Below are positions 52,300 to 61,655 of a stretch of DNA of 64,000 bases, in pieces. A model generated the notes under the pieces. The model did not search any database. It saw only the letters and a list, made by a program, of their open reading frames with translations, and had not been told where the DNA came from. Location of the stretch: assembly GCF_020991085.1 (NCBI RefSeq), contig NZ_CP087719.1, positions 248,001 through 312,000 on the forward strand, written 5' to 3'. The position numbers and the translations under genes were made by a program. Every line of letters begins with the position of its first letter. The first letter of the stretch is position 1. Source of the stretch: Roseomonas sp. OT10 (GTDB lineage Bacteria; Pseudomonadota; Alphaproteobacteria; Acetobacterales; Acetobacteraceae).

Positions 52300-53166
52300 T
52301 CAGGCGCGCTCGCGCAGCGTGACCGGGATGCGCAGATAGCGGACGCCGTTGGCCTCCGCCTCCGGGAAGCGTCCCGCCTGCATGTTCACCTGGATCGAGG
52401 GCAGCAGCAGCACCGGCGGTGCCAGCGTGGCATCCCGTGCCTGGCGCAGGGCGACGTACTCTTCCTCGGTCATGCCGTCGCGGACATGGGGGTTGCGGGC
52501 GCGCTCCTCGGCGACCGTCGTCTCCCAGGCCACGGCGTCGCGTCCCGGCGCCTTGTAGTCGTGGCAGATGAACAGCCGCGTCTCCGGCGGCAGGTCGAGC
52601 AGCCGGCGGATGGAGCGGTACAGCGTCCGTGCGTCGCCGCCCGGGAAATCGGCGCGGGCCGTGCCGGCATCGGGCATGAACAGCGTATCGCCGACGAAGC
52701 AGGTGTCGCCGATGCGATAGGCGATGCAGGCGGGGGTATGGCCGGGGACGTGCAGCACCTCGACCGTCAGCTTGCCCAGGGGGAAGCGGTCGCCATCCTC
52801 GTACAGCTCGTCGAAGTCGCCGCCGGCGGGGATGTCGTTCAGCCCGAAGATCGGCCGGAAGATGCGCTGCACGTCGCGGATATGCGCGCCGATGCCGATG
52901 CGCGCCCCCGTGCGGGCCTTGATCCAGGGGGCGGCGGTCAGGTGGTCGGCATGGACGTGGGTTTCCAGGATGCGCGCGACCGTCAGCCCCTCGGCCCGCG
53001 CCGCCCCCAGCACGGCGGCGGCGGAATCCGTCCCGGCCTCCCCGGTCCTGTGGTCATAGTCCAGCACCGGGTCGATGATGGCGGCCTGCTTCGTCGCGGG
53101 GCACCAGGCGAGGTAGGTGACGGTGCCGCTGGCCGGGTCGTGGAAGCCGCGGATGGCGGGGTCCAT
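52300..53166 (-). CDS. MBL-fold hydrolase, persulfide-dioxygenase/Blh-like
   Basis: 288 residues. The metal motif THVHADHLTAAPWIK (HxHxDH), VLHVPGHTPACIAYRIGDTCFVGDTLF and LFICHDYKAPG are ETHE1/Blh-like: a single iron site that oxidises glutathione persulfide. The 60-residue C-terminal part (MTEEEYVALRQARDATLAPPVLLLPSIQVNM) is typical of the bacterial Blh branch near BigR-type sulfide regulons. No rhodanese or BigR gene is adjacent. Convergent with GntR gene at 8 bases. Confidence 0.88.
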   Translation of the reverse strand: MDPAIRGFHDPASGTVTYLAWCPATKQAAIIDPVLDYDHRTGEAGTDSAAAVLGAARAEGLTVARILETHVHADHLTAAPWIKARTGARIGIGAHIRDVQRIFRPIFGLNDIPAGGDFDELYEDGDRFPLGKLTVEVLHVPGHTPACIAYRIGDTCFVGDTLFMPDAGTARADFPGGDARTLYRSIRRLLDLPPETRLFICHDYKAPGRDAVAWETTVAEERARNPHVRDGMTEEEYVALRQARDATLAPPVLLLPSIQVNMQAGRFPEAEANGVRYLRIPVTLRERA

Positions 53167-53245
53167 GGCATGGTCCTCCTTCCGGCCGGGGGAGGGCCCT
53201 GGCCCCGGCCTCCGGCCGCCAGCCTAGCGCCGGCCGCGCCCCGCG

Positions 53246-54373
53246 TCACAGCGTCTCCAGCAGCCCCGCGATCACCCGGCCGCGCGGCGCCAGGTCGCGC
53301 CACAGGATGTGCTCGAAGGGCGCATGCGCCCCGGCCCCGGTGCAGCCCAGCCCGTCCAGCGTGGGGATGCCCAGCGCCGCGGTGAAGTTGCCGTCCGACC
53401 CGCCGCCGCGATGCTGCTTCGGCAGGTCGTAGCCCGCCTCCTTCGCGAGATCCCGGGCGAGGGCGTAGAGCTGCAGCGTCTCCGGCGTCTCCACCATCGG
53501 CGGGCGGTTCATGCCACCGGTCACGGCGATGCGGATGCCGTCCCGCTCGCCCGCGAGGCCGAGGATGGCCGCCTCCATCGCCAGCCCGTCCTCGATGGAG
53601 GAGACCCGCAGGTCGATCTCGCACCCCGCCTCGGGCGGGACGACGTTGGGCCGCGTGCCGCCCCAGACGGGGGCGACGTTGGTGGTGACCCCGCGCGGCA
53701 GGTCGGTCATCCCGTGGACCGTCTGGATCAGCCCCGCCAGCGCCACCACCGCGCTGCGCCCGTCGGTCCAGTTGCCGCCGGCATGGGCGGAGACGCCGTC
53801 GATCCGCACCACGAAGCGCCCCACCCCCTTGCGCGCGGTGACGCAGGCGCCCTGCGGCGCGCCCGCCGGCTCGGGGATCAGCACGGCGATGGCCTCGGCC
53901 GCCGCCTGCTCGATCGGCTCGCGCGAGGTGGGGGAGCCCACCTCCTCGTCCGGCGTCAGCAGCAGCACGATGGGCCGGCGGGTCTTCACCTTCTGGCGCA
54001 GGATCTCGCGCACCGCGTGGAAGGCCAGGAAGGAGCCGGACTTCATGTCGTAGATGCCCGGCCCGTGCGCCTTGTCGCCCTCGACCTTCCAGGGCATCGG
54101 CCCCGCCAGCGTGCCGTGGTCCCAGACCGTGTCGAGGTGGCCGGAGATCACCACCGGCTTGCCCTCGCCGGGGGTGCGGGCGATCAGCGTGTCGCCATAG
54201 CCGTCGCGCCCGGGGATGCGGGTGAGGGCGGCGCCGGCCTCCGCCAGGCCCGATTGCGCCAGGTCCAGCAGCCGGTTCACCGCCGCCGCATCGGTGGTGG
54301 GGGTCTCGATCTCCACCCAGCTCTTCAGCTCCGCCAGCAGCCGCTCGCTGGTGCCGATCTCCGTCGCCGTCAT
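53246..54373 (-). CDS. M20-family glutamate carboxypeptidase (CPG2-like)
   Basis: 375 residues. Metal ligands: VISGHLDTVWDHG (His/Asp), GPGIYDMKSGSFLAFHA (bridging Asp), LLTPDEEVGSPTSREPIE (catalytic and ligand Glu), VVPPEAGCEIDLRV, and HRGGGSDGNFTAALGIPTLDG (last His/Asp). It would hydrolyse C-terminal Glu-type or related amide bonds in the cytoplasm (no signal peptide). ATG 54373. Opposite direction to the HAD gene at 54524. Confidence 0.88.
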   Translation of the reverse strand: MTATEIGTSERLLAELKSWVEIETPTTDAAAVNRLLDLAQSGLAEAGAALTRIPGRDGYGDTLIARTPGEGKPVVISGHLDTVWDHGTLAGPMPWKVEGDKAHGPGIYDMKSGSFLAFHAVREILRQKVKTRRPIVLLLTPDEEVGSPTSREPIEQAAAEAIAVLIPEPAGAPQGACVTARKGVGRFVVRIDGVSAHAGGNWTDGRSAVVALAGLIQTVHGMTDLPRGVTTNVAPVWGGTRPNVVPPEAGCEIDLRVSSIEDGLAMEAAILGLAGERDGIRIAVTGGMNRPPMVETPETLQLYALARDLAKEAGYDLPKQHRGGGSDGNFTAALGIPTLDGLGCTGAGAHAPFEHILWRDLAPRGRVIAGLLETL

Positions 54374-54523
54374 GGGGTGCGCCTCCGTCACGTCCTGTAC
54401 CCCGGTGTCGCGCCGCGGGCGCCGCCTGTCCATCGGGCGGCCCGGCCCGGCACGGCACGGGGCAGGGCGGCCATGCCCGCTTCCCGCTCCCGGCCGGGCG
54501 CGGCCGGCGCTATCACCCCGCCC

Positions 54524-55219
54524 ATGCCCCTCTCGCCCATGCCGCTCCCGCAACGGCCCGAGGCGGTCGTCTTCGACATGGACGGCCTGCTGTTCGACAC
54601 GGAGACGCTCTACCGCGCCTCCCTCTTCGCCGCCGCCGAGGAGATGGGGCACCCGATGACGGACGAGGTCCACCGCGCCATGCTGGGCTGCCCCTGGCCG
54701 GTGATCCAGGGCCAGCTCGTGGCCCATCTGGGGTCGGAGGCGGCGGTCGCGGCCTTCCGCACCGTCTGGACCGGGCGGTTCGAGGCGCTGCTGGAGACCG
54801 GCCTCTGCCTCAAGGCCGGGGTGGTGGAGCTGCTGGACACGCTGGATGCGCTCGGCCTGCCGCGCGCCATCGCCACCTCCTCCCGCCATGCCAGCGTCTC
54901 GCACCATCTGGCCGCGCACGGGCTGACGGGGCGCTTCCACGCGGTGGTCGCCCAGGGCGACTATGCCCGGAGCAAGCCGGCGCCCGACCCCTTCCTGGCC
55001 GCCGCCGCCCGGCTGGGCCTGGCGCCGGAGCGTTGCCTGGCGCTGGAGGATTCCCATAACGGGGTGCGCTCCGCTGCCTCGGCCGGGATGATGACGGTGA
55101 TGGTTCCCGACCTGCTGGAGGCGACGGAGGAGATGCGCGGGTTGTGCCGGCACGTCGCCGGCGACCTGCATGCCGTCCGCGGGATGGTGCTGGCGAGCTG
55201 GGGCCACGGCGTGGACTGA
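54524..55219 (+). CDS. HAD-superfamily phosphatase (beta-phosphoglucomutase-like)
   Basis: 231 residues. Motif I AVVFDMDGLLFDTE, motif II IATSSRHASVSHHLAAHG, lysine in DYARSKPAPDPFLAAA, and motif IV LALEDSHNGVRSAASAGMM. The cap domain is C1-type (residues 20-85). Dephosphorylates a small sugar phosphate or related compound. ATG 54524; a second in-frame ATG at 54539 is equally possible. Terminator follows. Confidence 0.88.
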   Translation: MPLSPMPLPQRPEAVVFDMDGLLFDTETLYRASLFAAAEEMGHPMTDEVHRAMLGCPWPVIQGQLVAHLGSEAAVAAFRTVWTGRFEALLETGLCLKAGVVELLDTLDALGLPRAIATSSRHASVSHHLAAHGLTGRFHAVVAQGDYARSKPAPDPFLAAAARLGLAPERCLALEDSHNGVRSAASAGMMTVMVPDLLEATEEMRGLCRHVAGDLHAVRGMVLASWGHGVD

Positions 55220-55241
55220 CCCGGGCCATCCCGGGCATGGC

Positions 55242-55274
55242 GGAACCCCCGGCGGGAGGCCCGCCGGGGGTTCC
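55242..55274. terminator. Strong hairpin between convergent HAD and DoxX genes
   Basis: Perfect 15-bp arms (55242-55256 GGAACCCCCGGCGGG and 55260-55274) around AGG, then a second small CGGAGGC/GGCCTCCG stem. Bidirectional terminator by position. Confidence 0.7.
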
Positions 55275-55312
55275 GCGTGCCACGGAGGCGATGGCCTCCG
55301 CGGCACGGTGCC

Positions 55313-55768
55313 TCAGAGCCGGATGTTCCGGCCGAAGCCGAGCAGCCCCGGTTCCTCGCGCCAGGCGTGGACGAAGACCACGAGCGAGGCGAGCCCCCAC
55401 ATCACCAGGTACTCGATGCCGCCGCCCGACCAGTACCAGCCGAGGCCCTTGACCTGGATGATCGCATAGGCCGCCACGACCATCAGGACGAAGGAGACCA
55501 GCGCCGCGTAGCGGGTGAAGAGGCCGAGGATGAGCGCCACGGCCACCGCCAGCTCCGCCGCCGCCGAGAAGGCGACGAAGAACCCGGGCGGATGGAAGCC
55601 GGCCTTGGCGAAGAAGACGCTGGTGCTCTCGAAGCCCACCACCTTGGAATAGAAGTGCGGCAGGTAGAACAGGCCGAGCAGGACCCGGAGCATGGTCATG
55701 GCCGGGACTCCCGGCCGTGCCTGGGCCCGGGCCTGGACGGCATTGGCATGGAGGGCGATGTCGGACAT
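55313..55768 (-). CDS. DoxX-family membrane protein
   Basis: 151 residues, four helices: MLRVLLGLFYLPHFYSKVV, FFVAFSAAAELAVAVALILG, FVLMVVAAYAIIQV, and EYLVMWGLASLVVFVHAW. DoxX-like (thiosulfate:quinone-type or unknown redox role). Starts at ATG 55768 with a 25-residue leader; MTMLRVLL is an alternative start. 130 bases downstream of the sugar ABC permease gene on the same strand, so possibly at the end of that operon, though related function is not evident. Confidence 0.82.
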   Translation of the reverse strand: MSDIALHANAVQARAQARPGVPAMTMLRVLLGLFYLPHFYSKVVGFESTSVFFAKAGFHPPGFFVAFSAAAELAVAVALILGLFTRYAALVSFVLMVVAAYAIIQVKGLGWYWSGGGIEYLVMWGLASLVVFVHAWREEPGLLGFGRNIRL

Positions 55769-55899
55769 GGCCGCTGTCCCGGCGCCTGCGCCGGACTCCT
55801 TTCCGGGGCAAACCCCGATGGCCGCCCCGATGAGGACAGGAGAGCTCCGCTTTCCGCCCGCCGCCTTGACCTGAATCAAGCGGCCGGGCCGATGCGCCG

Positions 55900-56889
55900 C
55901 TACTCCGCCGGCACCCCCGCGAGCTTCGGCGCGGTCCCGGCCAGCGACGCCTGCCGCCGCCGGGAGATCTGCTGGTCGGCGATGGCGCCGAGCAGGATGA
56001 CGCTGCCCATCACCGCGAAGTTCAGCGAGGAGGGGATGCCCAGGATGTTCACCAGGTTCTGCAGGATCTGGAGCAGCACCGTGCCCAGCACGATGCCCAG
56101 GATCGACCCCTCGCCCCCGCGCAGGGAACAGCCGCCCAGCACCGCCGCCGCGATGGCGTAGAGCTCGTAGAAATTGCCGAAGGAGGAGGGCGAGACGGAG
56201 GAGGTGTAGAAGACCAGCAGCACGGTGGAGAGCCCGGCCAGCAGCCCGCCCACCACATAGGCGCCGGTGATCACCCGGTCCGTGTCGATGCCCGAATGCC
56301 GCGCCGCCTCCTCGTTGCGCCCCACGGCGTAGAGGTAGCGCCCGAAGACGGAGCGGTGCAGCACCACCGCCATGACCAGGGAGACCACGATGAGGATGAG
56401 GAAGGGGTTGGGGATGCCGAAGGAGCGCCCCGCCGCCAGCCAGGTCAGCGTGTCGATCCCCGTGGCGTAGCCGAAGCCCATCGTGCCGTCGTTCGAGTAG
56501 TAGCGCGCGGCGCCGCGGTAGATCAGCAGTCCGCAGAGCGTGACCACGAAGGGCTGCAGCTTCATCCGCGTCACCAGCAAGCCGTGCAGCAGCCCCAGCA
56601 GCAGCCCGGCGGCGAGGACGGCCAGCACCGCCAGCGGCCAGGCGACCTCGTAATTCGCCAGCAGGTCGACGAGGATGATGCCGAGCAGGGCGAACATCGA
56701 GCCCACGGACAGGTCGATGCCGCCGGTGATGATGATCAGCCCCTGGCCGATCGAGAAGATGCCGAACAGCCCGATCAGGTTGGCCATGTTCAGCAGGTTC
56801 GTGCTGGACAGGAAGAGCGGGTTCAGCGCCGCCGTGATGCCGCCGATCACCACCAGCAGCACCGCCAGCACCAGTTCCTTCTTGCTCAT
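55900..56889 (-). CDS. Sugar ABC transporter permease (RbsC type)
   Basis: 329 residues, about ten helices. GLIIITGGIDLSVGSMFALLG is the RbsC/AraH signature; FGRYLYAVGRNEEAARHSGID is the coupling loop and VLGGCSLRGGEGSILGIVLG a conserved later segment. Inner-membrane channel of a ribose/xylose/polyol importer with the ATPase and binding protein next door. ATG overlaps the ATPase stop by 4 bases. Confidence 0.92.
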   Translation of the reverse strand: MSKKELVLAVLLVVIGGITAALNPLFLSSTNLLNMANLIGLFGIFSIGQGLIIITGGIDLSVGSMFALLGIILVDLLANYEVAWPLAVLAVLAAGLLLGLLHGLLVTRMKLQPFVVTLCGLLIYRGAARYYSNDGTMGFGYATGIDTLTWLAAGRSFGIPNPFLILIVVSLVMAVVLHRSVFGRYLYAVGRNEEAARHSGIDTDRVITGAYVVGGLLAGLSTVLLVFYTSSVSPSSFGNFYELYAIAAAVLGGCSLRGGEGSILGIVLGTVLLQILQNLVNILGIPSSLNFAVMGSVILLGAIADQQISRRRQASLAGTAPKLAGVPAE

Positions 56890-58466
56890 GCGTGCACCGG
56901 ATCCCTGGCTTCGCTCTCGTGCTGGCCGATGGCGAGGCGCAGCACGGCGGCCTCGCTGAATTGCGGCCGCTCCAGCGTGCCGCTGACGCGCCCCTCATGC
57001 ATCACGGCGATGCGGTCGCTGACGCCGATCACCTCCTCCATGTCGGAGGAGATCATCAGCACCACCACGCCCCGGTCGGCGAGGCCGCGCATCAGCGCGT
57101 AGATCTCGCCGCGCGCGCCCACGTCGATGCCGCGCGTCGGCTCGTCGAACAGGATCGCCCGCGGTGCCATGCTGAGCCACTTGCCCAGCACGACCTTCTG
57201 CTGGTTGCCGCCCGAGAGCGCGCCCGCCCGCGTCGCCACCTCCGGCACCTTGATGCGCAGGGACCGGCGCTGTTCCTCGGCCGCCGCCGTCTCCCGCCCC
57301 CGGTCCACCAGCCCCAGCCTCGCATAGAAGGGCAGGCCGGCGAGGGTGACGTTGTCCCGCACGGGCATCTCCAGCACCAGTCCGGCGCGCTTGCGATCCT
57401 CGGGCGCCAGATAGACCCCGGCGGCGATGGCGTCGCGCGGGCTGCGGATGGGAAGCGCCTTGCCGTCCAGCCGGATGGCGCCGGCCAGCGCCGGGTCCAC
57501 CCCGAAGACGGTGCGGGCGAGCGAGGTCCGCCCCGACCCCACCAGCCCGGCGAGACCCAGGATCTCGCCCGGACGCGCATGCAGGTCGATGGCGCGATCG
57601 GGGAAGAAGGGCGTGACCAGCCCTTCCAGCACCAGCCCACCCTCGCCGGGGGCGCGTCCCGGCGGGATGTAGAGCGAGCGCAGGTCGCGGCCGATCATCA
57701 GCCGGATCATCGCCGCGTGGTCGATCTCCTCCCGCGCCAGCGTGCCCGCCAGCCGCCCGTCGCGCAGGCAGACCACGCGGTCGGCGCAGCGCACCACCTC
57801 GCCCAGCCGGTGGGTGATGTAGACGATGCCCGTCCCCGCCGCGCGCAGCTCGCCGACCAGGGTGAGGAGGCGGTCCGTCTCGCTCAGCGTCAGGGAGGAG
57901 GTGGGCTCGTCCAGTATCAGCACCCGCGCGTCCGCGGCCAGGGCCTTGGCGATCTCGACGAGCTGGCGCTGGGCGATGGAGAGGGCGGCGACCGGCGCGT
58001 CGGGACCGAAATCGGCGCCGAGCCGGCGCAGCAGCGGCGCCACCGTCTCCCGCATCGCCCCCCGGTCGATGAGGCGCAACGGGCCGCCGCGCAGCGGCTC
58101 CCGCCCGAACAGCACGTTCGCCGCCACGTCGAGGTTGTCGAAGAGGTTCAGCTCCTGATGGACGAAGGCGATGCCGGCGCGCTGCGCCGCCGCCACCGTC
58201 AGCGCGGCGTGCTCGCGGCCGCCGATGCGGATCACCCCCGCATCGGGCGCGACCACGCCGCCCAGCACCTTCATCAGGGTGGACTTGCCGGCACCGTTCT
58301 CGCCCAGCAGCGCCACGACCTCGCCGGCGGCCAGGGTCAGCCCCACCCCGTCCAGCGCGCGCACGCCGGGGTAGGACTTCCGGATTCCCTCCAGCTCCAG
58401 CAGAGGGCCCGCCGGAGCCGGTCCCACCGCAGCAGGGGAGGGGCGGGCCGGGGAGGGCCCGTCCAT
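56886..58466 (-). CDS. Sugar ABC transporter ATPase with two nucleotide-binding domains (RbsA type)
   Basis: 526 residues. First domain complete: Walker A GENGAGKSTLMKVLGG, LSIAQRQLVEIAKAL, Walker B VLILDEPTSSL, H-loop ITHRLGEV. Second domain has GLVGSGRTSLARTVFG in place of Walker A, LSGGNQQKVVLGKWL, and AILFDEPTRGIDVGARGEIY. This uneven pair of sites is typical of RbsA/MglA. Energises uptake of a pentose or related sugar. ATG 58466 starts within 8 bases after the binding-protein stop. Confidence 0.93.
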   Translation of the reverse strand: MDGPSPARPSPAAVGPAPAGPLLELEGIRKSYPGVRALDGVGLTLAAGEVVALLGENGAGKSTLMKVLGGVVAPDAGVIRIGGREHAALTVAAAQRAGIAFVHQELNLFDNLDVAANVLFGREPLRGGPLRLIDRGAMRETVAPLLRRLGADFGPDAPVAALSIAQRQLVEIAKALAADARVLILDEPTSSLTLSETDRLLTLVGELRAAGTGIVYITHRLGEVVRCADRVVCLRDGRLAGTLAREEIDHAAMIRLMIGRDLRSLYIPPGRAPGEGGLVLEGLVTPFFPDRAIDLHARPGEILGLAGLVGSGRTSLARTVFGVDPALAGAIRLDGKALPIRSPRDAIAAGVYLAPEDRKRAGLVLEMPVRDNVTLAGLPFYARLGLVDRGRETAAAEEQRRSLRIKVPEVATRAGALSGGNQQKVVLGKWLSMAPRAILFDEPTRGIDVGARGEIYALMRGLADRGVVVLMISSDMEEVIGVSDRIAVMHEGRVSGTLERPQFSEAAVLRLAIGQHESEARDPVHA

Positions 58467-58474
58467 GGTGGCGA

Positions 58475-59428
58475 TCAGCGTCCCGAGAGGAGTTGCCGCA
58501 TCTGGCCCTGGAAGTCGGCCACGTTCGCCTTGTCGATGATCCGGGTGGGGATGATGATCTGCTTGTTGGCGGGGATGAAGGACCTGTCGCCGTTCAGCAC
58601 CTTCACCATGCCGATCATCGACTGGTAGCCGAACTCGAAGGGCTGCTGCACCACGGTGGAGGTGACGACGCCCTCGGCCACGCCGCGCAGGGTCAGCCCG
58701 TCCTCGTCGAAGCCCACCACCTTGACGCTGCCCTCCTTGCCGGCGGCCTTCACCGCCTGGACGATCTGCGGCGTGTTGTAGGCCCAGAGCCCGACCAGCA
58801 GCTTCACGTCGGGCGAGCGGGTCAGCGCGTCCTCGACGTTGCGCTTGGCGCGGGCGATGTCGGATTCGTCGGTGCGGATGTCGGCGATCTCGATGTTCGA
58901 GCCGGCCAGCGCCTCGCGGATGCCCTGCACGCGCTCCCGCGCGTTGGCCGCGTCCATGGTGCCGACGAAGAGCAGCGCCTTGCCGCCCTCGGGCAGGGCG
59001 CGCTTCATCTGGGCGCCGGCCTCGCGCCCGGCCGCGACGTTGTCGGTCCCGATATAGACCAGCCGGTTGCTCTGCGGCGCGTCGCTGTCGGAGGTGAAGA
59101 GCACCGCCTGGGAGGCGGCGCGGTTCAGCACCTCGGTCGAGGAGGCGGGGTCGATCGGCGAGATGGCGATGCCCGCGACCTTGCGCGCCAGCAGCTCGTC
59201 GATGATGCGCCGCTGCTCGGCCGCGCTGGCCTGGCCGGGGACGAGGAGCGACATGTCGTAGTCGGGGTGTTCGCGGTTGGCCTTCTCCACCCCGCGCCGG
59301 CAGATGGTCCAGAAATCGGCCGAGACGTTGACCACGAAGACGAGTTGCCGCTTGGCCTGGGCCCGTGCGACGTGCGGGGCCGCCAGGACGGCGGCCGCGG
59401 GAAGGGCGATGAACGTGCGCCGCTGCAT
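58475..59428 (-). CDS. Sugar ABC transporter substrate-binding protein (RbsB type)
   Basis: 317 residues from ATG 59428 (AGGAG about 10 bases upstream). Signal peptide RRTFIALPAAAVLAAPHVARA. Periplasmic binding fold type I: KRQLVFVVNVSADFWTICRRGVEK, VAGIAISPIDPASSTEVLN, LVYIGTDNVAAGREAGAQM, and VKVVGFDEDGLTLRGVAEG. Likely ligand a sugar such as ribose, xylose or a polyol. First gene of the operon with ATPase and permease. Confidence 0.92.
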   Translation of the reverse strand: MQRRTFIALPAAAVLAAPHVARAQAKRQLVFVVNVSADFWTICRRGVEKANREHPDYDMSLLVPGQASAAEQRRIIDELLARKVAGIAISPIDPASSTEVLNRAASQAVLFTSDSDAPQSNRLVYIGTDNVAAGREAGAQMKRALPEGGKALLFVGTMDAANARERVQGIREALAGSNIEIADIRTDESDIARAKRNVEDALTRSPDVKLLVGLWAYNTPQIVQAVKAAGKEGSVKVVGFDEDGLTLRGVAEGVVTSTVVQQPFEFGYQSMIGMVKVLNGDRSFIPANKQIIIPTRIIDKANVADFQGQMRQLLSGR

Positions 59429-59642
59429 GCGTGATGCTCCTGTACGCTTCCTCACGGCCCGGTGAGCGGGCCCCGGCGCGGTTCACCGCGTCCTTCCGGC
59501 GAGCCTAACAGCCTCCCGCTGCCCGCGGAAAGGACATGATGGAGACTTAATGCCCGCGCCGGTGGCGGGGCTTGCCCCCATCCCGATGGGCGGTGCGGCC
59601 CCGGCCCTCGCGCGCGATCCGGCGGAAGGCTACATCAGGGCC

Positions 59643-60233
59643 ATGACCATGGAACGGATCTGTGTCTTCTGCGGTGCCAATGCCGGCAACCGCGCCGAAT
59701 ATGCCGAGGCCGCCCGTGCCCTGGGCCAGGCCATCGCCGCACGCGGGATGGGGCTGGTCTATGGCGGCGGCAAGGTCGGGCTGATGGGCCTCGTGGCCGA
59801 CGCCGCCCTGGCTGCGGGGGCGGAGGTGGACGGCATCATCCCCGAGGCGCTGATGCAGCGCGAGGTCGGGCATGGCTCGGTCACCCGGCTGCACGTCGTC
59901 CAGTCGATGCACGAGCGCAAGGCGATGATGGCGGAGCTGTCGGACGGCTTCGTGATCCTCCCCGGGGGCTTCGGCACGCTGGAGGAGGTGTTCGAGGTGC
60001 TGACCTGGTCGCAGCTCGGCCTGCACGAGAAGGGCGCCGTCTTCCTGGACATCGCGGGCTACTGGGACGGGCTGCTGCGGACGCTGGACGCGATGCAGCG
60101 GGAGGGCTTCCTGAAGCCCGAGCACCGGCTGCTGGCGATGCGGGCGGAGGACCCCGGGCAGGCGCTGGACATGCTGGCCGCCTTCCGCCCGCCACCGGTG
60201 ACGAAGTGGATCGAAAGCCCGGCCCAGGCCTGA
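59643..60233 (+). CDS. LOG-family (TIGR00730) nucleotide 5'-monophosphate phosphoribohydrolase-like
   Basis: 196 residues. Rossmann fold with ICVFCGANAGNRAEY, GMGLVYGGGKVGLMGLVADA, and the signature LPGGFGTLEEVFEVLTW (PGGxGTxxE) that defines the LOG/lysine-decarboxylase-like family. Probably hydrolyses an N6-substituted or plain nucleoside monophosphate to base and ribose phosphate. MTMERICVF at 59643 was chosen over 59550 because the intervening codons are low complexity. 22 bases before ribF. Confidence 0.9.
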   Translation: MTMERICVFCGANAGNRAEYAEAARALGQAIAARGMGLVYGGGKVGLMGLVADAALAAGAEVDGIIPEALMQREVGHGSVTRLHVVQSMHERKAMMAELSDGFVILPGGFGTLEEVFEVLTWSQLGLHEKGAVFLDIAGYWDGLLRTLDAMQREGFLKPEHRLLAMRAEDPGQALDMLAAFRPPPVTKWIESPAQA

Positions 60234-60254
60234 TCGCCCCATGACGATTCCGAC

Positions 60255-61217
60255 ATGAGCGGCCTCCTGCCCCCCGGACCGCTGCCGGCCGCGGGCCTCG
60301 CGGTCGGGAGCTGGCGCGACCTCCCCCCCGGGCAGCGCGGCGCCACGGTGGCGCTGGGCAATCTCGACGGGGTGCACCACGGCCATCGCGCCGTGCTGCG
60401 CGCCGCCCATGCGGCGCGGCCCGACCTGCCGCTCGCCGCCCTGACCTTCGAGCCGCATCCACGCGAGCATTTCCGTCCGGACGACCCGCCCTTCCGGCTC
60501 ACCCCCTTCCCGGCCAAGCGGGAGGCGCTGGCCGAGGCGGGCTGCGCCCTCGTCTACGCGCTGCCCTTCGGGGCGGAGCTGGCGGCGATGCCGGCGGAGG
60601 AGTTCGTGGAGGCGGTGCTGCACCGGGGGATCGGCGCGCGGCACCTGGCCTGCGGCGCCGACTTCGCCTTCGGCCACCGGCGCGGCGGCGACGTGGCGGT
60701 GCTGGCGCGGCTGGCCGAGGCGCGGGGGATCGGGCTGAGCATCGTCCCCGCCGTCGCGGATGCGGAGGGGACGATCTCCTCCACCCGGATTCGCCGCGCC
60801 CTGCAGGATGGCTACCCGGAGCGGGCGGCGCGCGACCTGGGCCGGCCCTGGGAGATCCGGGGCGAGGTGGTGCATGGCGACAAGCTCGGCCGGGTGCTGG
60901 GCTGGCCGACCGCGAACCTGTGGCTGGGGCGGCACCTGGAGCCGGCGCGCGGGGTCTATGCCGTGACCATCCGCCTGCCCGACGGGGGCGAGGCCCGGGG
61001 CGTGGCCAATATCGGCCGCCGCCCCACCCTGGGGGGCGACCCGCAGACCCGGCTGGAGGTCCATCTCTTCGACTGGTCCGGCGACCTCTACGGACAGGAG
61101 ATCCGGGTCCGGCTGCTTTCCTTCCTGCGGCCGGATGCGACCTTCTCCGGGCTGGAGGAGCTGAAGGCGGCCATTGCCGCCGATGCGGCGCAGGCGCGGG
61201 CGCTGCTGGAGCGCTGA
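60255..61217 (+). CDS. ribF: Bifunctional riboflavin kinase / FAD synthetase
   Basis: 320 residues. N-terminal FAD-synthetase nucleotidyltransferase domain with GNLDGVHHGHRAVL (the usual GxFDGVHxGH has Leu here), GADFAFGHRRGGDV, and EGTISSTRIRRAL. C-terminal riboflavin-kinase domain: GWPTANLWLG, GVYAVTIRL, ANIGRRPTLGG, and LEVHLFDWSGDLYGQEIRV. Makes FMN and FAD. Starts close after the LOG-family gene, likely same transcript. Confidence 0.93.
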   Translation: MSGLLPPGPLPAAGLAVGSWRDLPPGQRGATVALGNLDGVHHGHRAVLRAAHAARPDLPLAALTFEPHPREHFRPDDPPFRLTPFPAKREALAEAGCALVYALPFGAELAAMPAEEFVEAVLHRGIGARHLACGADFAFGHRRGGDVAVLARLAEARGIGLSIVPAVADAEGTISSTRIRRALQDGYPERAARDLGRPWEIRGEVVHGDKLGRVLGWPTANLWLGRHLEPARGVYAVTIRLPDGGEARGVANIGRRPTLGGDPQTRLEVHLFDWSGDLYGQEIRVRLLSFLRPDATFSGLEELKAAIAADAAQARALLER

Positions 61218-61478
61218 GCCGTGCCGGTGCCGGGCCGGCGAGGGGCCGCGGCGTCCGGGGGACGGCCGGCCTGACGCCGGCACTCGGCTTCATGCCTGAA
61301 GACAGGGAACTGCCCGGAAGGCCGCGGGCCGGTCCGCGGCAATGTCCGGCTCCGGCCGCCGCGTCGGCGAGGCTTTCCGCGGGCGGCCGGTCGCCCTGCA
61401 ACGCAGCATCCGGTAGAACCGGTCTCGGCCGGGGCGGATCGCGCGCGGTGCCTCACCCCTCTCCAAGGTGGTAACGGA

Positions 61479-61643
61479 ATGCCTATGACGACGATAGCGC
61501 CGGGCGGTCCTGAATCGCCGTTCCTCGTGTCGCCGGGCCGGGAGAAGGACCGGGGCCGGACCATCGCCCGGCTGAGGGGGTGGGGGGCCAAGCGCCGCCA
61601 GGCCACGGCCGCGGCGTCGCCGGCGCCCGACGAGACGGCCTGA
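61479..61643 (+). CDS. Possible 54-residue ORF before the glycosyltransferase gene
   Basis: MPMTTIAPGGPESPFLVSPG followed by an Arg-rich stretch and a polar tail ending DETA. AAGGTGG lies about 8 bases upstream, and it stops 12 bases before the glycosyltransferase ATG. No family recognised. It could be a leader or simply a chance ORF in GC-rich DNA. The bases 61218-61478 show only a GCCGGC/GCCGGC hairpin near 61263. Confidence 0.3.
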   Translation: MPMTTIAPGGPESPFLVSPGREKDRGRTIARLRGWGAKRRQATAAASPAPDETA

Positions 61644-61655
61644 CGGAGCGCCCGC